From positions 1 to 47,092 of the IMG/VR virus record IMGVR_UViG_3300035085_000013: DNA of 47,092 nucleotides; one strand, written 5' to 3'. The stretch is from a virus. This document shows, one piece after another, positions 29,665 through 38,178 of this stretch. Each line of letters starts with the position of its first letter. The first letter of the stretch is position 1. The notes under the pieces were generated by a model. The model ran no database searches. It had not been told where the DNA came from and saw only the letters and a program-made list of their open reading frames with translations. The translations under genes and the position numbers were made by a program.

Positions 29665-30874
29665 TGACTGGCTCACCCGATATCTTGAGTACACTGCCTC
29701 CTCCGAGAGTCCAGTGTCATTTCATCTCTGGGGTGGAGTGTCTTGCATCGCAGCAGCTTTGCAGAGAAAAGTGTATATTAGATGGGGACATTCCACAATC
29801 TATCCAAATAACTATATTATCTTGGTTGGACCGTCAGGACGCTCTCGCAAGGGAGAGGCAATTGGTATCGCTAGAGGATTGGCTGAGAATCTTAAACTGC
29901 CGCTTATAGGCGAAGATAATAGCATGGAGTCCATCATCCTTGAGATGAAAAATAGCGTCACTACTTTCAAGGACAAGGGCAATGGCAACCTCACCCTTCA
30001 ATGCGCAGTATCTTCTTTTGTTGAAGAACTCTCCGTGTTCACAGGTGAACAAAATAAGGTGTTCTTATCTTATCTTACCAACTGGTACGATAGCCGTGAT
30101 AGATGGAAGCGATCAACTAAGCATATGGGAATTGACGAGATTATGGGAATGTGCTTTAACCTTTTGGCAGCTACGGCACCCGATTGGGTGCCCTATATCC
30201 TCCCACGAGAGGCCATTGGAGGGGGTTTTACGTCGCGCTGTATCTTTATTGTTGAAGCCGGCAAAAGTAAAGTTGTGGCTGACCCTAACTCAATTAAGCA
30301 ACCCGAGCAACTGCGCAAAGATCTTGCCTTCGATCTCGAGGTTATCCATACGCTATCAGGAGAGATGAAATTTGAAGATAAAGCTAAGAAGGCCTATATT
30401 GAATGGTATGAAGATCAGGAGAAGAAGATCGAGGAAGGCAATCCACCTATTTCAGACCCGCTCTTTCAAGGCTATCTGGCGCGCCGGCCAATGCACCTCT
30501 TCAAAACCATGATGGTTATGAGCGCCTCAAGAGGTGGGGATATGCTTCTAACATTAAAGGATTTCAGGCGCGCGCTGTCCATGCTGGAGATTGCAGAAAA
30601 GAAGATGCCGAGAGTGTTCTCTGGGATAGGCAGCGCAAGGTATGCAGCCGAGACAGAGATGATTTTGCAATACATCGCAGCCAAGCGATCTGTTACAAAA
30701 TCAGAGCTCTTGACGACCTTCTATAAGCAGGTTGACGATTATAGCCTGGATATCGTGATGAAGGTCTTGAATGGGATGAAGATCGTGCAGACGATCATTC
30801 AGCCGGGAAAAGATGTAAAGTATGTGTATATGAAGAAGGAGACGGACCCCGACGTAGGGTCCGCCATCCACTGA
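29645..30874 (+). CDS. Helicase/primase-like ATPase (DUF3987 type)
   Basis: 409 residues. LWGGVSCIAAALQRKVYIRWG, YPNNYIILVGPSGRSRKGEAIGIA (degenerate P-loop GPSGRSRKG at about 62-70, with Lys but Gly instead of Thr/Ser), ...SSFVEELSVF (Walker B-like), and an arginine-finger candidate FTSRCIFIVE. The pattern is that of phage DUF3987-type proteins in replication operons. With no DnaB-like gene elsewhere it is the best helicase candidate. It is the last gene of the rightward block. Confidence 0.7.
   Translation: MAKRRLNDWLTRYLEYTASSESPVSFHLWGGVSCIAAALQRKVYIRWGHSTIYPNNYIILVGPSGRSRKGEAIGIARGLAENLKLPLIGEDNSMESIILEMKNSVTTFKDKGNGNLTLQCAVSSFVEELSVFTGEQNKVFLSYLTNWYDSRDRWKRSTKHMGIDEIMGMCFNLLAATAPDWVPYILPREAIGGGFTSRCIFIVEAGKSKVVADPNSIKQPEQLRKDLAFDLEVIHTLSGEMKFEDKAKKAYIEWYEDQEKKIEEGNPPISDPLFQGYLARRPMHLFKTMMVMSASRGGDMLLTLKDFRRALSMLEIAEKKMPRVFSGIGSARYAAETEMILQYIAAKRSVTKSELLTTFYKQVDDYSLDIVMKVLNGMKIVQTIIQPGKDVKYVYMKKETDPDVGSAIH
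30843..30863. other. Hairpin at the convergent gene end
   Basis: CGGACCC-7 nt-GGGTCCG, a 7-bp perfect stem inside the last codons of the ATPase gene, where the rightward and leftward blocks meet. There is no T-tract on either strand. It may act as a weak bidirectional terminator. Confidence 0.4.
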
Positions 30875-31162
30875 CTAGGCCGTCTCGGGCCCCAGCTCGC
30901 GCTGGTTCTGGATGCGGTTGATCGCCTCCTGGAAGGCTGACTCCGCCTTGTTGCGCGCGCCGATCGCTTCCGACATTTCCTGGTCGGAGAGATCACGCTG
31001 CTCGGTATGCGCGCGCTCCAAAACGGAGAAGATCCGCATTGAAGCGGAAGTCGCCTCGCCGATCACTGTGAGGAGACCAGTGAGGGCCTGCAAGGCCAGC
31101 AAAGTATCCATCTCCTCCTGGGACGGCTTTTCCTTCGGATCGCTGTTCTGCTTTTCCGCCAT
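30875..31162 (-). CDS. Hypothetical protein at end of lysis cassette, 95 aa
   Basis: ATG 31162 follows GAGGAGAAGGTGA, which lies inside the overlapping gene at 30993-31724. Acidic N-terminus, then helical segments (TLLALQALTGLLTVIG; KAESAFQEAINRIQNQ). One segment is hydrophobic enough to touch a membrane. Function unknown; a lysis accessory role is possible from position. Confidence 0.65.
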   Translation of the reverse strand: MAEKQNSDPKEKPSQEEMDTLLALQALTGLLTVIGEATSASMRIFSVLERAHTEQRDLSDQEMSEAIGARNKAESAFQEAINRIQNQRELGPETA

Positions 31163-31724
31163 TCACCTTCTCCTCGATTGAAAGCAGCAGCCGGGTCAAG
31201 GCAGCGTTTGCCAGCGCGAGTGTGTCGGCTGGATTGCCAGACGAGACCGCCACCTCGGCTGCGTTGATAGCGGTGCTGGCTTGGTTCTTGTAGCTCTCGA
31301 TCTCCTTGACGGTGTCGCCCTTGATAGCTCCGGTGTTGATCAGATGGACGATCGTGTTCAGCGCGCCAGCGTAGGAGTATTCGAGGACGAGGAGCTGCTT
31401 TTTAGGCGTGTCTGCTGGGGCATCCTGCGCGCTCGGCAACCCGAGAGAGGAGCAGGCCGGTAGTTGGAGGAGTACCAGTAGTCCCACGATTGCCGCCGTG
31501 GGAAAGTTACCTTGAAAGCCTTTCGGCGGCGTGATGTAGCCACCTAGGAAGCCAAACAAGACACTGACGATTGTCGTCAGCGCACCAATCTCCTCTGGGT
31601 CGAGGATAATCCCTCTTCGGCGCATGATCCCGAGCGCGAGTGTTGTAACGGCGCCTCCGATCACTCCTCCAGCTGCGCCCCAGACTACCTTCGGAGTAGG
31701 CTGGTTTGTAGGCGTCTCGTTCAT
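30993..31724 (-). CDS. Holin-like/lipoprotein-like membrane protein, 243 aa
   Basis: Two N-terminal transmembrane stretches (VVWGAAGGVIGGAVTTLALGIM; LTTIVSVLFGFLGGY) are followed by a third that looks like an internal lipoprotein signal (AAIVGLLVLLQLPAC-SSLG). After it comes a helical domain with INTGAIKGDTVKEIESYKNQASTAINAAE, a pattern seen in small phage lipoproteins of lysis regions. It looks like a holin-like protein fused to such a lipoprotein. The last 57 residues are read in the other frame of 30875-31162 and may be translation overrun. ATGA-coupled to the lysozyme-like gene. Confidence 0.6.
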   Translation of the reverse strand: MNETPTNQPTPKVVWGAAGGVIGGAVTTLALGIMRRRGIILDPEEIGALTTIVSVLFGFLGGYITPPKGFQGNFPTAAIVGLLVLLQLPACSSLGLPSAQDAPADTPKKQLLVLEYSYAGALNTIVHLINTGAIKGDTVKEIESYKNQASTAINAAEVAVSSGNPADTLALANAALTRLLLSIEEKVNGGKAEQRSEGKAVPGGDGYFAGLAGPHWSPHSDRRGDFRFNADLLRFGARAYRAA

Positions 31725-32227
31725 ATTGGGTTTCTCCTGTTTGAGGCCATCACTACCGATACCGCCCGGGCGAATTGCCCAGTTGATACGGTTCCTTTAC
31801 CCAGTTTTGTATTATAATGAGTCTTCCAATAATCAGCTAAGCCAATCAGATCACTCGAATCTGGCAATGGATCTTTAACGCGATAATAGTGAACACGGCA
31901 CATAGCTGTTGCTAATGAGAGATTTGTCGGAAGCTGACACCAGGCGTTGGTGTTAGGATATGAGGCTTTCAGCCATTTGATTTTGTTTCCTAGGGTTTTG
32001 TGGAACGCCAGGAAATTGTCCCAAATATCTTGATATGTCGGCTCCTCCATTTGGTAAATACCAGCGGCAGGGCCAATCTTGGTGCTTCCGATCTGGTTTA
32101 TATATGTTAGATTTGTTTCAACGAGGCCAGTTCCGAGGACGAGTGAGCGCGCGCTTAGGCTATCCAGCTCAATCCACTTCAAGGTGGGGATGATGCAAAA
32201 CTCTAGGAATTGTTCAGGATCTATCAT
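31721..32227 (-). CDS. Lysozyme/transglycosylase-like endolysin candidate
   Basis: 168 residues. GLVETNLTYINQIGSTKIGPAAGIYQMEEPTYQDIW has a Glu followed by a GxxGxYQxE stretch as in lysozyme-like muramidases; ATAMCRVHYYRV and LADYWKTHYNTKLGKG follow, seen in phage lytic proteins of this kind. It would cut peptidoglycan at lysis. Neighbours are membrane proteins, which fits a lysis cassette. No signal peptide, so it would need a holin. Confidence 0.65.
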   Translation of the reverse strand: MIDPEQFLEFCIIPTLKWIELDSLSARSLVLGTGLVETNLTYINQIGSTKIGPAAGIYQMEEPTYQDIWDNFLAFHKTLGNKIKWLKASYPNTNAWCQLPTNLSLATAMCRVHYYRVKDPLPDSSDLIGLADYWKTHYNTKLGKGTVSTGQFARAVSVVMASNRRNPI

Positions 32228-32514
32228 TTCTTCCTCGCTAGTTCATAGACCCTGTTCCAGAGAAGATCAAGCTGTGCGCGGATATTCTTGTCTTCTTCGT
32301 GAATACCTTTAAATTCCCAAGATATCTGATTTTTTATATCCCTTACATCATCGCGCACAGATAACGCAGTCATAGCGAGCCATGACACAAGGGCGATTAT
32401 CAGTGGCACTCCGATTAAAGAAACTATTCTATGAAATAATCTAAAATATTTCCCATCTGCAATTTTGTCAGTGGGCCTGTCAGGGAAGTATTTTTTTACT
32501 TCAAAGGGTGACAT
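32224..32514 (-). CDS. Single-span membrane protein with coiled coil (spanin/holin-like), 96 aa
   Basis: Cytoplasmic start of about 30 residues, one transmembrane helix (LIGVPLIIALVSWLAMTALSV, about 33-53), then a coiled-coil-like stretch (VRDDVRDIKNQISWEFKGIHEEDKNIRAQLDLLW). The topology fits an inner-membrane spanin or pinholin. AGAGGATGA precedes ATG. First gene of the lysis cassette, right after palindrome copy 6. Confidence 0.6.
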   Translation of the reverse strand: MSPFEVKKYFPDRPTDKIADGKYFRLFHRIVSLIGVPLIIALVSWLAMTALSVRDDVRDIKNQISWEFKGIHEEDKNIRAQLDLLWNRVYELARKK

Positions 32515-32526
32515 TCATCCTCTTTT

Positions 32527-32541
32527 GTTCAAAATTTGAAC
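32527..32541. promoter_or_regulatory. GTTCAA-N3-TTGAAC palindrome, copy 6
   Basis: GTTCAAAATTTGAAC with flanks TTTT/AAAT (TTTGTTCAA...TTGAACAAA). It lies in the 30-base gap between the internal virion protein gene and the lysis cassette, 12 bases upstream of the first lysis gene, where it could delay lysis expression. Confidence 0.7.
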
Positions 32542-32544
32542 AAA

Positions 32545-35073
32545 TCACTGGCTGTTCGATCCCTCTGGAGGTGGCGTATCCTTGCTCAAATCGCGCAAGG
32601 CTGTGCTGCTTGCCCCCGCCAAAAGACGAATTCCCTTCGGTGTCGGTCCCTCCTCTGCGGCTTCCATAAACAAGCGGCTGGATACTGGCTCACTGAGGAT
32701 TTTAGCGAACCTCTGATTGTTGGCTAGTTGGGCCATACCCAAAAGCCAGCGTTCGGGATGCAGCATGAATTTGACAGGACTTGTAATTCCTGCGGTGAGG
32801 TTGGATGTTTGAATCTGACCGCCTTCCTTCGTTTTAGCAATCATCAAAGCATATTTGCCGAAATTCTCAAGAGACTGCATATCTTCTGGGCGCATAATAG
32901 GCGCAAGGCGCCGCCGGCTTTCTTCTGACAAAAGATCATCAATTGCACCAACTAATTTTTTCCCATCCAGCGTGCGCACACCACCTGACTCTGATGTAAC
33001 AGTTGCTTGATCGAGCAATCGCTGATATATACCCGCGCGCAGTGAGCCTGCAACAGAAGAGTCGGCTCCTCTGATCTTACTCACCATCTGCGAGATTTCG
33101 GCCCCCGTAGCCGCGTGCCCGGTCCCTCCCATTTCGGGCTTAGTGCCCATGATGATATCAAGAGATGATTGAACGCTATCGTTTTGGGCCTGTAACGTCC
33201 TCTGGATTTTCTGATCTTTCCAAGCGTTCCATGACCTGCCATATGACTTCCAGGCTTCTTGCTCCTCATCACTCATGAAGCTACGCAGGACACTCTGGTC
33301 GTTACTGAAACGCTTCAGAGTGGTTTCGATCTGATCGGGCTGATTTATCAGCTTTGTCCTAAAGCCGTTGGCGATTTGGGCAAACTCGTTCGGGCGAGCA
33401 TTCTTATATGCCTCCACCACTGACAAATTACCAGGCCTCAGAATGTCGCCCTTGCCTGCGCCAGCTCCTTCAAACAAAGCGAGCTTCTCGGCGTGCTGCT
33501 TCGTTAAATCATTGTATTGGTCGAGCAAAGCCTGCGTCCTGGGTGTATGCCCGGCAGGGGTTTGAAGAACATCGTCGACCTTGCTCAACAGATCTGTGGC
33601 CATTGCCTTCTCTTCGGCAGAGCCAGTCCTGGATACCTTCTCGAGCTGATCCCTTAACGCAGTGATTTGTCTGAAAGAACTCTGGCCATCTGTTGTTCTG
33701 ACTTCGTAATTCATCTGCTCTATTTTGTCGCCAATCTTCTTTAAAGCAGGTGTAGGCTCAAGGACCTTGACCTTTCCAGCCTCATCGCGCGCGGTCGCAC
33801 TCACGCCTTGTTTCAGGTCTTCCCAGGCGTTCTTCAGAGGCATAACATTGAAGCGCGCATCATCCTGGATGAAGGCGTTTTCCATGCTATTGCCTAACTG
33901 AGTCCTTTGGGCGTCTATGGTCTGTTTGTATTTGTCCAGACCTTGTTTATATGCCTCTTTCGTCTGACTGCCTTCTACGCGTGCGAAGTCCCCACCAGGC
34001 ACACTCTCCATCAACTGTTCCTGGAGACCGGCTTCCTGAAGCTCCATTAATCTCCGAAGGTTGTCAGGGTGTGTACCCTCGAAGCCATCACGCTCGACTT
34101 TCTTCTCTAAGGCCTGTTTCAATCCCTGCTTCTGTGTCTCCACAGTATCACGCACAACAGGGCTTGTACCTGCAACCTGCTTGAATTTCGCCTGCGCGAT
34201 CGGATCACCAGTCACTTGACCTGCTGTCGGCAGGGGAAGGCCCTCCTCCTCTGCAGCGGTAACAAATCCCTTGCCATACTCCTTGTTTCTGACAAGATCA
34301 CTCAACCTAAGATCGGCTATCTTCCTGGCATATCGCCCAACAGCTGGAAGGGCTGCAACACCTCCCTGGACACCGCCAGCTATGCCCCCTTCAACACCTG
34401 CTTCAACAGCAGCGTGGCCAATGCCTTCATCCTGCGCGTAGCCGCGCAACTTCTCAATGCCATAATTCAGTAAGGAGCCCAGGAAGGTTGCACCACCAAC
34501 AGCTGCTCCTTGAGCCAGCGCGGATGCGCCACCTGTGGCTATGCCAGCAGCTGCACCTGCAGCCACTTGAGGAGTTGCAATTTTACCAGCAGCTGTGCCG
34601 AACGAAGGACTGTATTCTTTCCAAGGCTCCTGTTGGGATTTCCTATAAAGAAAAGCCTGATCTCCAAATTCATTCTTCGTGGGGACAATATCCCCCTCTG
34701 GATACTTCTCATTAAACTTTTGATGAATATCCTTTGTGTTTCTGGAACGAGCTATATCAAATTCAGTCCCAAAATCTATTGCATCTTGGGATGGATCAAA
34801 GTTCCCTCCAAGACCTGAGTCTTTGATTTGCTTGTCGTAATGGGCAACGCGCGCCTGTTCATTTCGTTCTTGAGCTTGCTTCCCTCCTTCCATCCTTTCT
34901 CGCAGGGCAGTAGGTCCAGACACGATACCCGCGCTAGCGCCACTTCCCTTATAAGTAGGAGTAAAATCAGGTTCAGGGGCTTTCTTATCTCGCTCAATGG
35001 CAGGGTCCCAACGAGAGACTTTATCCTGATCTACAGGATCATCCCATCTGTCAACAAGGGAACTTGGCATCAT
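32545..35073 (-). CDS. Large internal virion (ejection) protein, 842 aa
   Basis: Mostly helical, with a long Gly/Ala-rich hydrophobic stretch at about 160-250 (ATPQVAAGAAAGIATGGASA, AVEAGVEGGIAGGVQGGVAA) able to enter membranes. Residues 270-800 are charged helices with coiled-coil potential. Size, position after another internal protein and composition match podovirus ejection proteins that form a DNA channel through the envelope. No enzymatic motif seen. ATGA-type coupling with the gene upstream. Confidence 0.75.
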   Translation of the reverse strand: MMPSSLVDRWDDPVDQDKVSRWDPAIERDKKAPEPDFTPTYKGSGASAGIVSGPTALRERMEGGKQAQERNEQARVAHYDKQIKDSGLGGNFDPSQDAIDFGTEFDIARSRNTKDIHQKFNEKYPEGDIVPTKNEFGDQAFLYRKSQQEPWKEYSPSFGTAAGKIATPQVAAGAAAGIATGGASALAQGAAVGGATFLGSLLNYGIEKLRGYAQDEGIGHAAVEAGVEGGIAGGVQGGVAALPAVGRYARKIADLRLSDLVRNKEYGKGFVTAAEEEGLPLPTAGQVTGDPIAQAKFKQVAGTSPVVRDTVETQKQGLKQALEKKVERDGFEGTHPDNLRRLMELQEAGLQEQLMESVPGGDFARVEGSQTKEAYKQGLDKYKQTIDAQRTQLGNSMENAFIQDDARFNVMPLKNAWEDLKQGVSATARDEAGKVKVLEPTPALKKIGDKIEQMNYEVRTTDGQSSFRQITALRDQLEKVSRTGSAEEKAMATDLLSKVDDVLQTPAGHTPRTQALLDQYNDLTKQHAEKLALFEGAGAGKGDILRPGNLSVVEAYKNARPNEFAQIANGFRTKLINQPDQIETTLKRFSNDQSVLRSFMSDEEQEAWKSYGRSWNAWKDQKIQRTLQAQNDSVQSSLDIIMGTKPEMGGTGHAATGAEISQMVSKIRGADSSVAGSLRAGIYQRLLDQATVTSESGGVRTLDGKKLVGAIDDLLSEESRRRLAPIMRPEDMQSLENFGKYALMIAKTKEGGQIQTSNLTAGITSPVKFMLHPERWLLGMAQLANNQRFAKILSEPVSSRLFMEAAEEGPTPKGIRLLAGASSTALRDLSKDTPPPEGSNSQ

Positions 35074-37436
35074 TGTGACTGCTCGAGTTCTGCCTGGCGC
35101 TTCTTAGCAAGTTCACGCTGCAATGGAGTTAGCTTATCACGGTTCTGATAAAGAAGTTCCATCTGACCAGGCGTTGCCTGGCTGATTGGGAAATCCCAGG
35201 CTTTGATTACCTTAGAGTCAGGAGCATCCGCGACGGCTTCATGCAGTCTATCAATGAATTGTTTCGGGATTGCTCCCTCAGACTCGATCTGAGCGCGCGC
35301 CTGATGAAACGTCATCCCCTTATAAGGCCCAGATGTTGCTGTCTTACTCAGATTACCACTCCCCCCATCCCAGGTTTCCGCCAAGTTGGCGACCTGATTA
35401 GTGTTCTTGATTTTATATTCTTTTAGGTCCTGCATCCACTGGATGCCCTTGGGAGTGGTCAGAAGCGATCCAGCATTGTTTGTGGCAAAAGCCAGCTCGC
35501 GATCGCTGCTCGCGCCCTTCAATCCCTCTGGGCCTGCTAACTGAGTGATGACCGACTTGCCCAGCTCGCTTCGTAGCACCTCGCCCTGGGCGGGATTATA
35601 GAGGCCACTTATCTTGGCTGGGTTCCATCCCAGAGCCTCTGCAACACGACTCAGGCCAAGCTGAATGTTCCCTAATGGGCCAGTGGGGGTGATCTTGCTG
35701 AGTTCCTGAATGACTGCGCTATGACCTAGCTGCTCGTTGGCGGCTGTACGAGATGCGCGCAGATCAGTTAGGGTCTTGACGTCATTCTCTGCCATTAGGC
35801 GCGAGCGCGTGCGTTCGGTTGTTAGAGAGCTAACCGGCCGAATAGCGCCTGTTGTCTTGTTCTTATAATAGGCTTCAGTCGGATCGAGGTTGGCGCCCTT
35901 GGCATTTTCTGTCTGGCGCTCAGCATCGGTCAGGAGTTCTTCCTTATCCTTTCCAACCTCTGCAACCTTTATAGCGCCACTAGCTGTTCTTGTGACGATC
36001 TTGCCTGGGTCAACATTCTCTTCTACTCTTTCAGTAGGCGTGAGAGGGGTCTCCTTCTCCTGCCCCTGCATCGGGAACTCAACCTTCCCTGTGATCAGGT
36101 TATAAGAGACAACATCACCCACCTTATTGGAGCCGAACTTGGCGCTCGAGCCAGGCGGGAGGGTGATAATAGCGTTGCCCTCTAAATTCTTTATATCGCT
36201 GCGCAGCTTCTCCGCGCGCGCAAGCATCGCCGAGCGATCCTGGACTTTTGTGTTCGGATCGGCTGCGGCCTTCTCGAGCCTATCAACCGCGCTCTGGAGG
36301 TTGTCGGCGGCTGTCTTGTTCCGAATGGCCGATCTGGTCATTGCGTTCGCAGGCAATTCAATATCAGTTCCATCAGGAGCAGGAACTTTGATCGTCCCGC
36401 CTGATACTGCGGCAGGACCTGGCGGCTGAGCCGGCGCGGGTCCGCCTGTTGCAGTTGCCTGTTGACCCAGCTTGGCTTCGATCTCCCCTTTCACCTGCCC
36501 AGCTGTTTTACCAACCAGATCTGGATTGGCCTGCATCACTTCCGGCGTAACGAGCTTTTCAATTGGAGTACTGGGGTCTGCGGCTGCTATCTTCGCGCCC
36601 CCTGTGCCTCCAAAGCGCCACTGCATTGCACCCTCAGCAGCTGTGGCTGGCCGCCCGTGCTGCTGGGTGAAGATCTTATGATCTTCCGCCGTTTTCAGAC
36701 GCAAGATAGCGGCATCATTGCCCCTATCTACTCCATAGCGGTTGGCAAAATCATCTCTTGTCTGATCGGTGATCTGGTATTGACCAGTTGCAGTGCTTAG
36801 GGGATTGCGCGCAGCGGCGTTTCCGCCACTTTCCAGCATCGCAATCTGTTCTGGCCTGATAGCAGCTCCGGGGGTCGCACCCTGTTGAACAGGCAAGACA
36901 GGTGGCGGAGCCCCCGGAGCACTTACCGGAGCACTGGTGATGGGCGCACCTGCTCCGGCCACGGCATCACCTGGACTGACGGGGGGCGCTCCAGGTGTGC
37001 CAGCCTCGACACCAGCAACGCGCTGGCTGGATTGTCTCATGGCTTGATCTTGCAGATATTTGGCAAGATCAAGATTGGGCATCTTCATTATGTCTTTGAG
37101 CGACATGCTATTTGGGTCGATACCAGCCTGATATGCCAAGCTGGTGACAGCGCGCAGACGCTCTTCATTCAACGCATTAAGGAATTGATGCTTGGACTTG
37201 ATTTCATCTTCTGTGAGGCCAAGCCTCTTACCAAGATCGGTTATGAGTATTTTGCCCATTTCAGGGTCGTTGGCGTATTCCTTTGAGATATCCCCAAATG
37301 TCTTGAACTCCTGCATCTTCTGGTCGCGGTCGCGCAGCTGTTGAAGCTGTTGAGAGTTCGCGATCCCCATACCTGCTTGAAAGCCACTCATTGCGCTTTG
37401 GAAAGCGGCTCCAAATGTACCGGCAGGATCAACCAT
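35070..37436 (-). CDS. Internal virion protein with lysozyme-like domain, 788 aa
   Basis: Start chosen at ATG 37436, behind GAGGAGTCACAAG; the frame opens 5 codons earlier. N-terminal helical region, a Pro/Ala linker (about 145-190), then a lysozyme-like transglycosylase domain at about 195-295 (QIAMLESGGNAAARNPLSTATGQYQIT..., catalytic Glu in LESGG, and AMQWRFGGTGG), then long helical and linker regions. It would open peptidoglycan locally during DNA entry. It overlaps the PP-loop enzyme gene end by 8 nt. Confidence 0.82.
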   Translation of the reverse strand: MVDPAGTFGAAFQSAMSGFQAGMGIANSQQLQQLRDRDQKMQEFKTFGDISKEYANDPEMGKILITDLGKRLGLTEDEIKSKHQFLNALNEERLRAVTSLAYQAGIDPNSMSLKDIMKMPNLDLAKYLQDQAMRQSSQRVAGVEAGTPGAPPVSPGDAVAGAGAPITSAPVSAPGAPPPVLPVQQGATPGAAIRPEQIAMLESGGNAAARNPLSTATGQYQITDQTRDDFANRYGVDRGNDAAILRLKTAEDHKIFTQQHGRPATAAEGAMQWRFGGTGGAKIAAADPSTPIEKLVTPEVMQANPDLVGKTAGQVKGEIEAKLGQQATATGGPAPAQPPGPAAVSGGTIKVPAPDGTDIELPANAMTRSAIRNKTAADNLQSAVDRLEKAAADPNTKVQDRSAMLARAEKLRSDIKNLEGNAIITLPPGSSAKFGSNKVGDVVSYNLITGKVEFPMQGQEKETPLTPTERVEENVDPGKIVTRTASGAIKVAEVGKDKEELLTDAERQTENAKGANLDPTEAYYKNKTTGAIRPVSSLTTERTRSRLMAENDVKTLTDLRASRTAANEQLGHSAVIQELSKITPTGPLGNIQLGLSRVAEALGWNPAKISGLYNPAQGEVLRSELGKSVITQLAGPEGLKGASSDRELAFATNNAGSLLTTPKGIQWMQDLKEYKIKNTNQVANLAETWDGGSGNLSKTATSGPYKGMTFHQARAQIESEGAIPKQFIDRLHEAVADAPDSKVIKAWDFPISQATPGQMELLYQNRDKLTPLQRELAKKRQAELEQSQ

Positions 37437-38178
37437 CTTGTGACTCCTCAAACGCGCTACTTACGGCAACCATCTCGTCAACAATGGCCTTTTCCACGGC
37501 TTCTAGCCTTTTCCTTAAAATAGGCCACTTTTCTGGATGCTTTTCTTTTATATACTGAATGCGCTCCTTCCCACAGTGCTTTAAATGCCCAGTGCATATC
37601 CAGCAATCTAGGCTATCTGCAAACTCTTCATAATGAGGAGGTAGCTTGACGCCGATCAAATCGAGATAATGAAAGACCTGATCGTGCGACCAGTTCCACA
37701 ATGGAGACCTATATTCAACACCGTCCTCAATATGACCATCAGGGACACCAACGCGCGCATCTGCCTTCTTACTTCCCCTAAACACAAGATCAATGTTGTT
37801 TTCTTTCATATACTTTTTCATTGGCGTCCAGAGCATTGCGGCGCAACACTCTCCATATGACTGAATTAGCTGACCATTATGCGGTCCGTGAAGGGCATAT
37901 CTGAAAAAGGGCGTTGACTCGAATGGGACGATATCAGCTGGATATCCAGCATATTCTGTATACATAAACACATCTATTTCGGGGCGAATGATCTCCAGAT
38001 TAGCTCCTAGCTTCTGGCAAGTCCTCTCAATGAAATCCTCTACCTCTGGAAGGATCGCGCCTGTGTTGACATTGACGACTGTCAAGCTTTTCAGGTAAGG
38101 GCGCATATGATAGAGAAGCGCTGTGCTATCCTTGCCACCGCTAAACTGAAGGATTGCTTTTCTACCTGGTGCGATCAT
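37429..38178 (-). CDS. PP-loop PAPS/APS reductase-like Fe-S enzyme
   Basis: 249 residues. PP-loop ILQFSGGKDSTALL (9-22). Paired cysteines C111-C112 and C192-x2-C195 give CC-x79-CxxC, the [4Fe-4S] pattern of assimilatory APS reductases; C202 is extra. RSPLWNWSHDQVFHYL is the family's typical SPLxxWTxxDVWxYL. The family reduces adenylyl sulfate; DndC, in DNA phosphorothioation, is a relative. The catalytic C-terminal ECGIH-type cysteine of true reductases is not evident. The gene lies among virion genes, and its role there is unknown. Confidence 0.82.
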   Translation of the reverse strand: MIAPGRKAILQFSGGKDSTALLYHMRPYLKSLTVVNVNTGAILPEVEDFIERTCQKLGANLEIIRPEIDVFMYTEYAGYPADIVPFESTPFFRYALHGPHNGQLIQSYGECCAAMLWTPMKKYMKENNIDLVFRGSKKADARVGVPDGHIEDGVEYRSPLWNWSHDQVFHYLDLIGVKLPPHYEEFADSLDCWICTGHLKHCGKERIQYIKEKHPEKWPILRKRLEAVEKAIVDEMVAVSSAFEESQDG

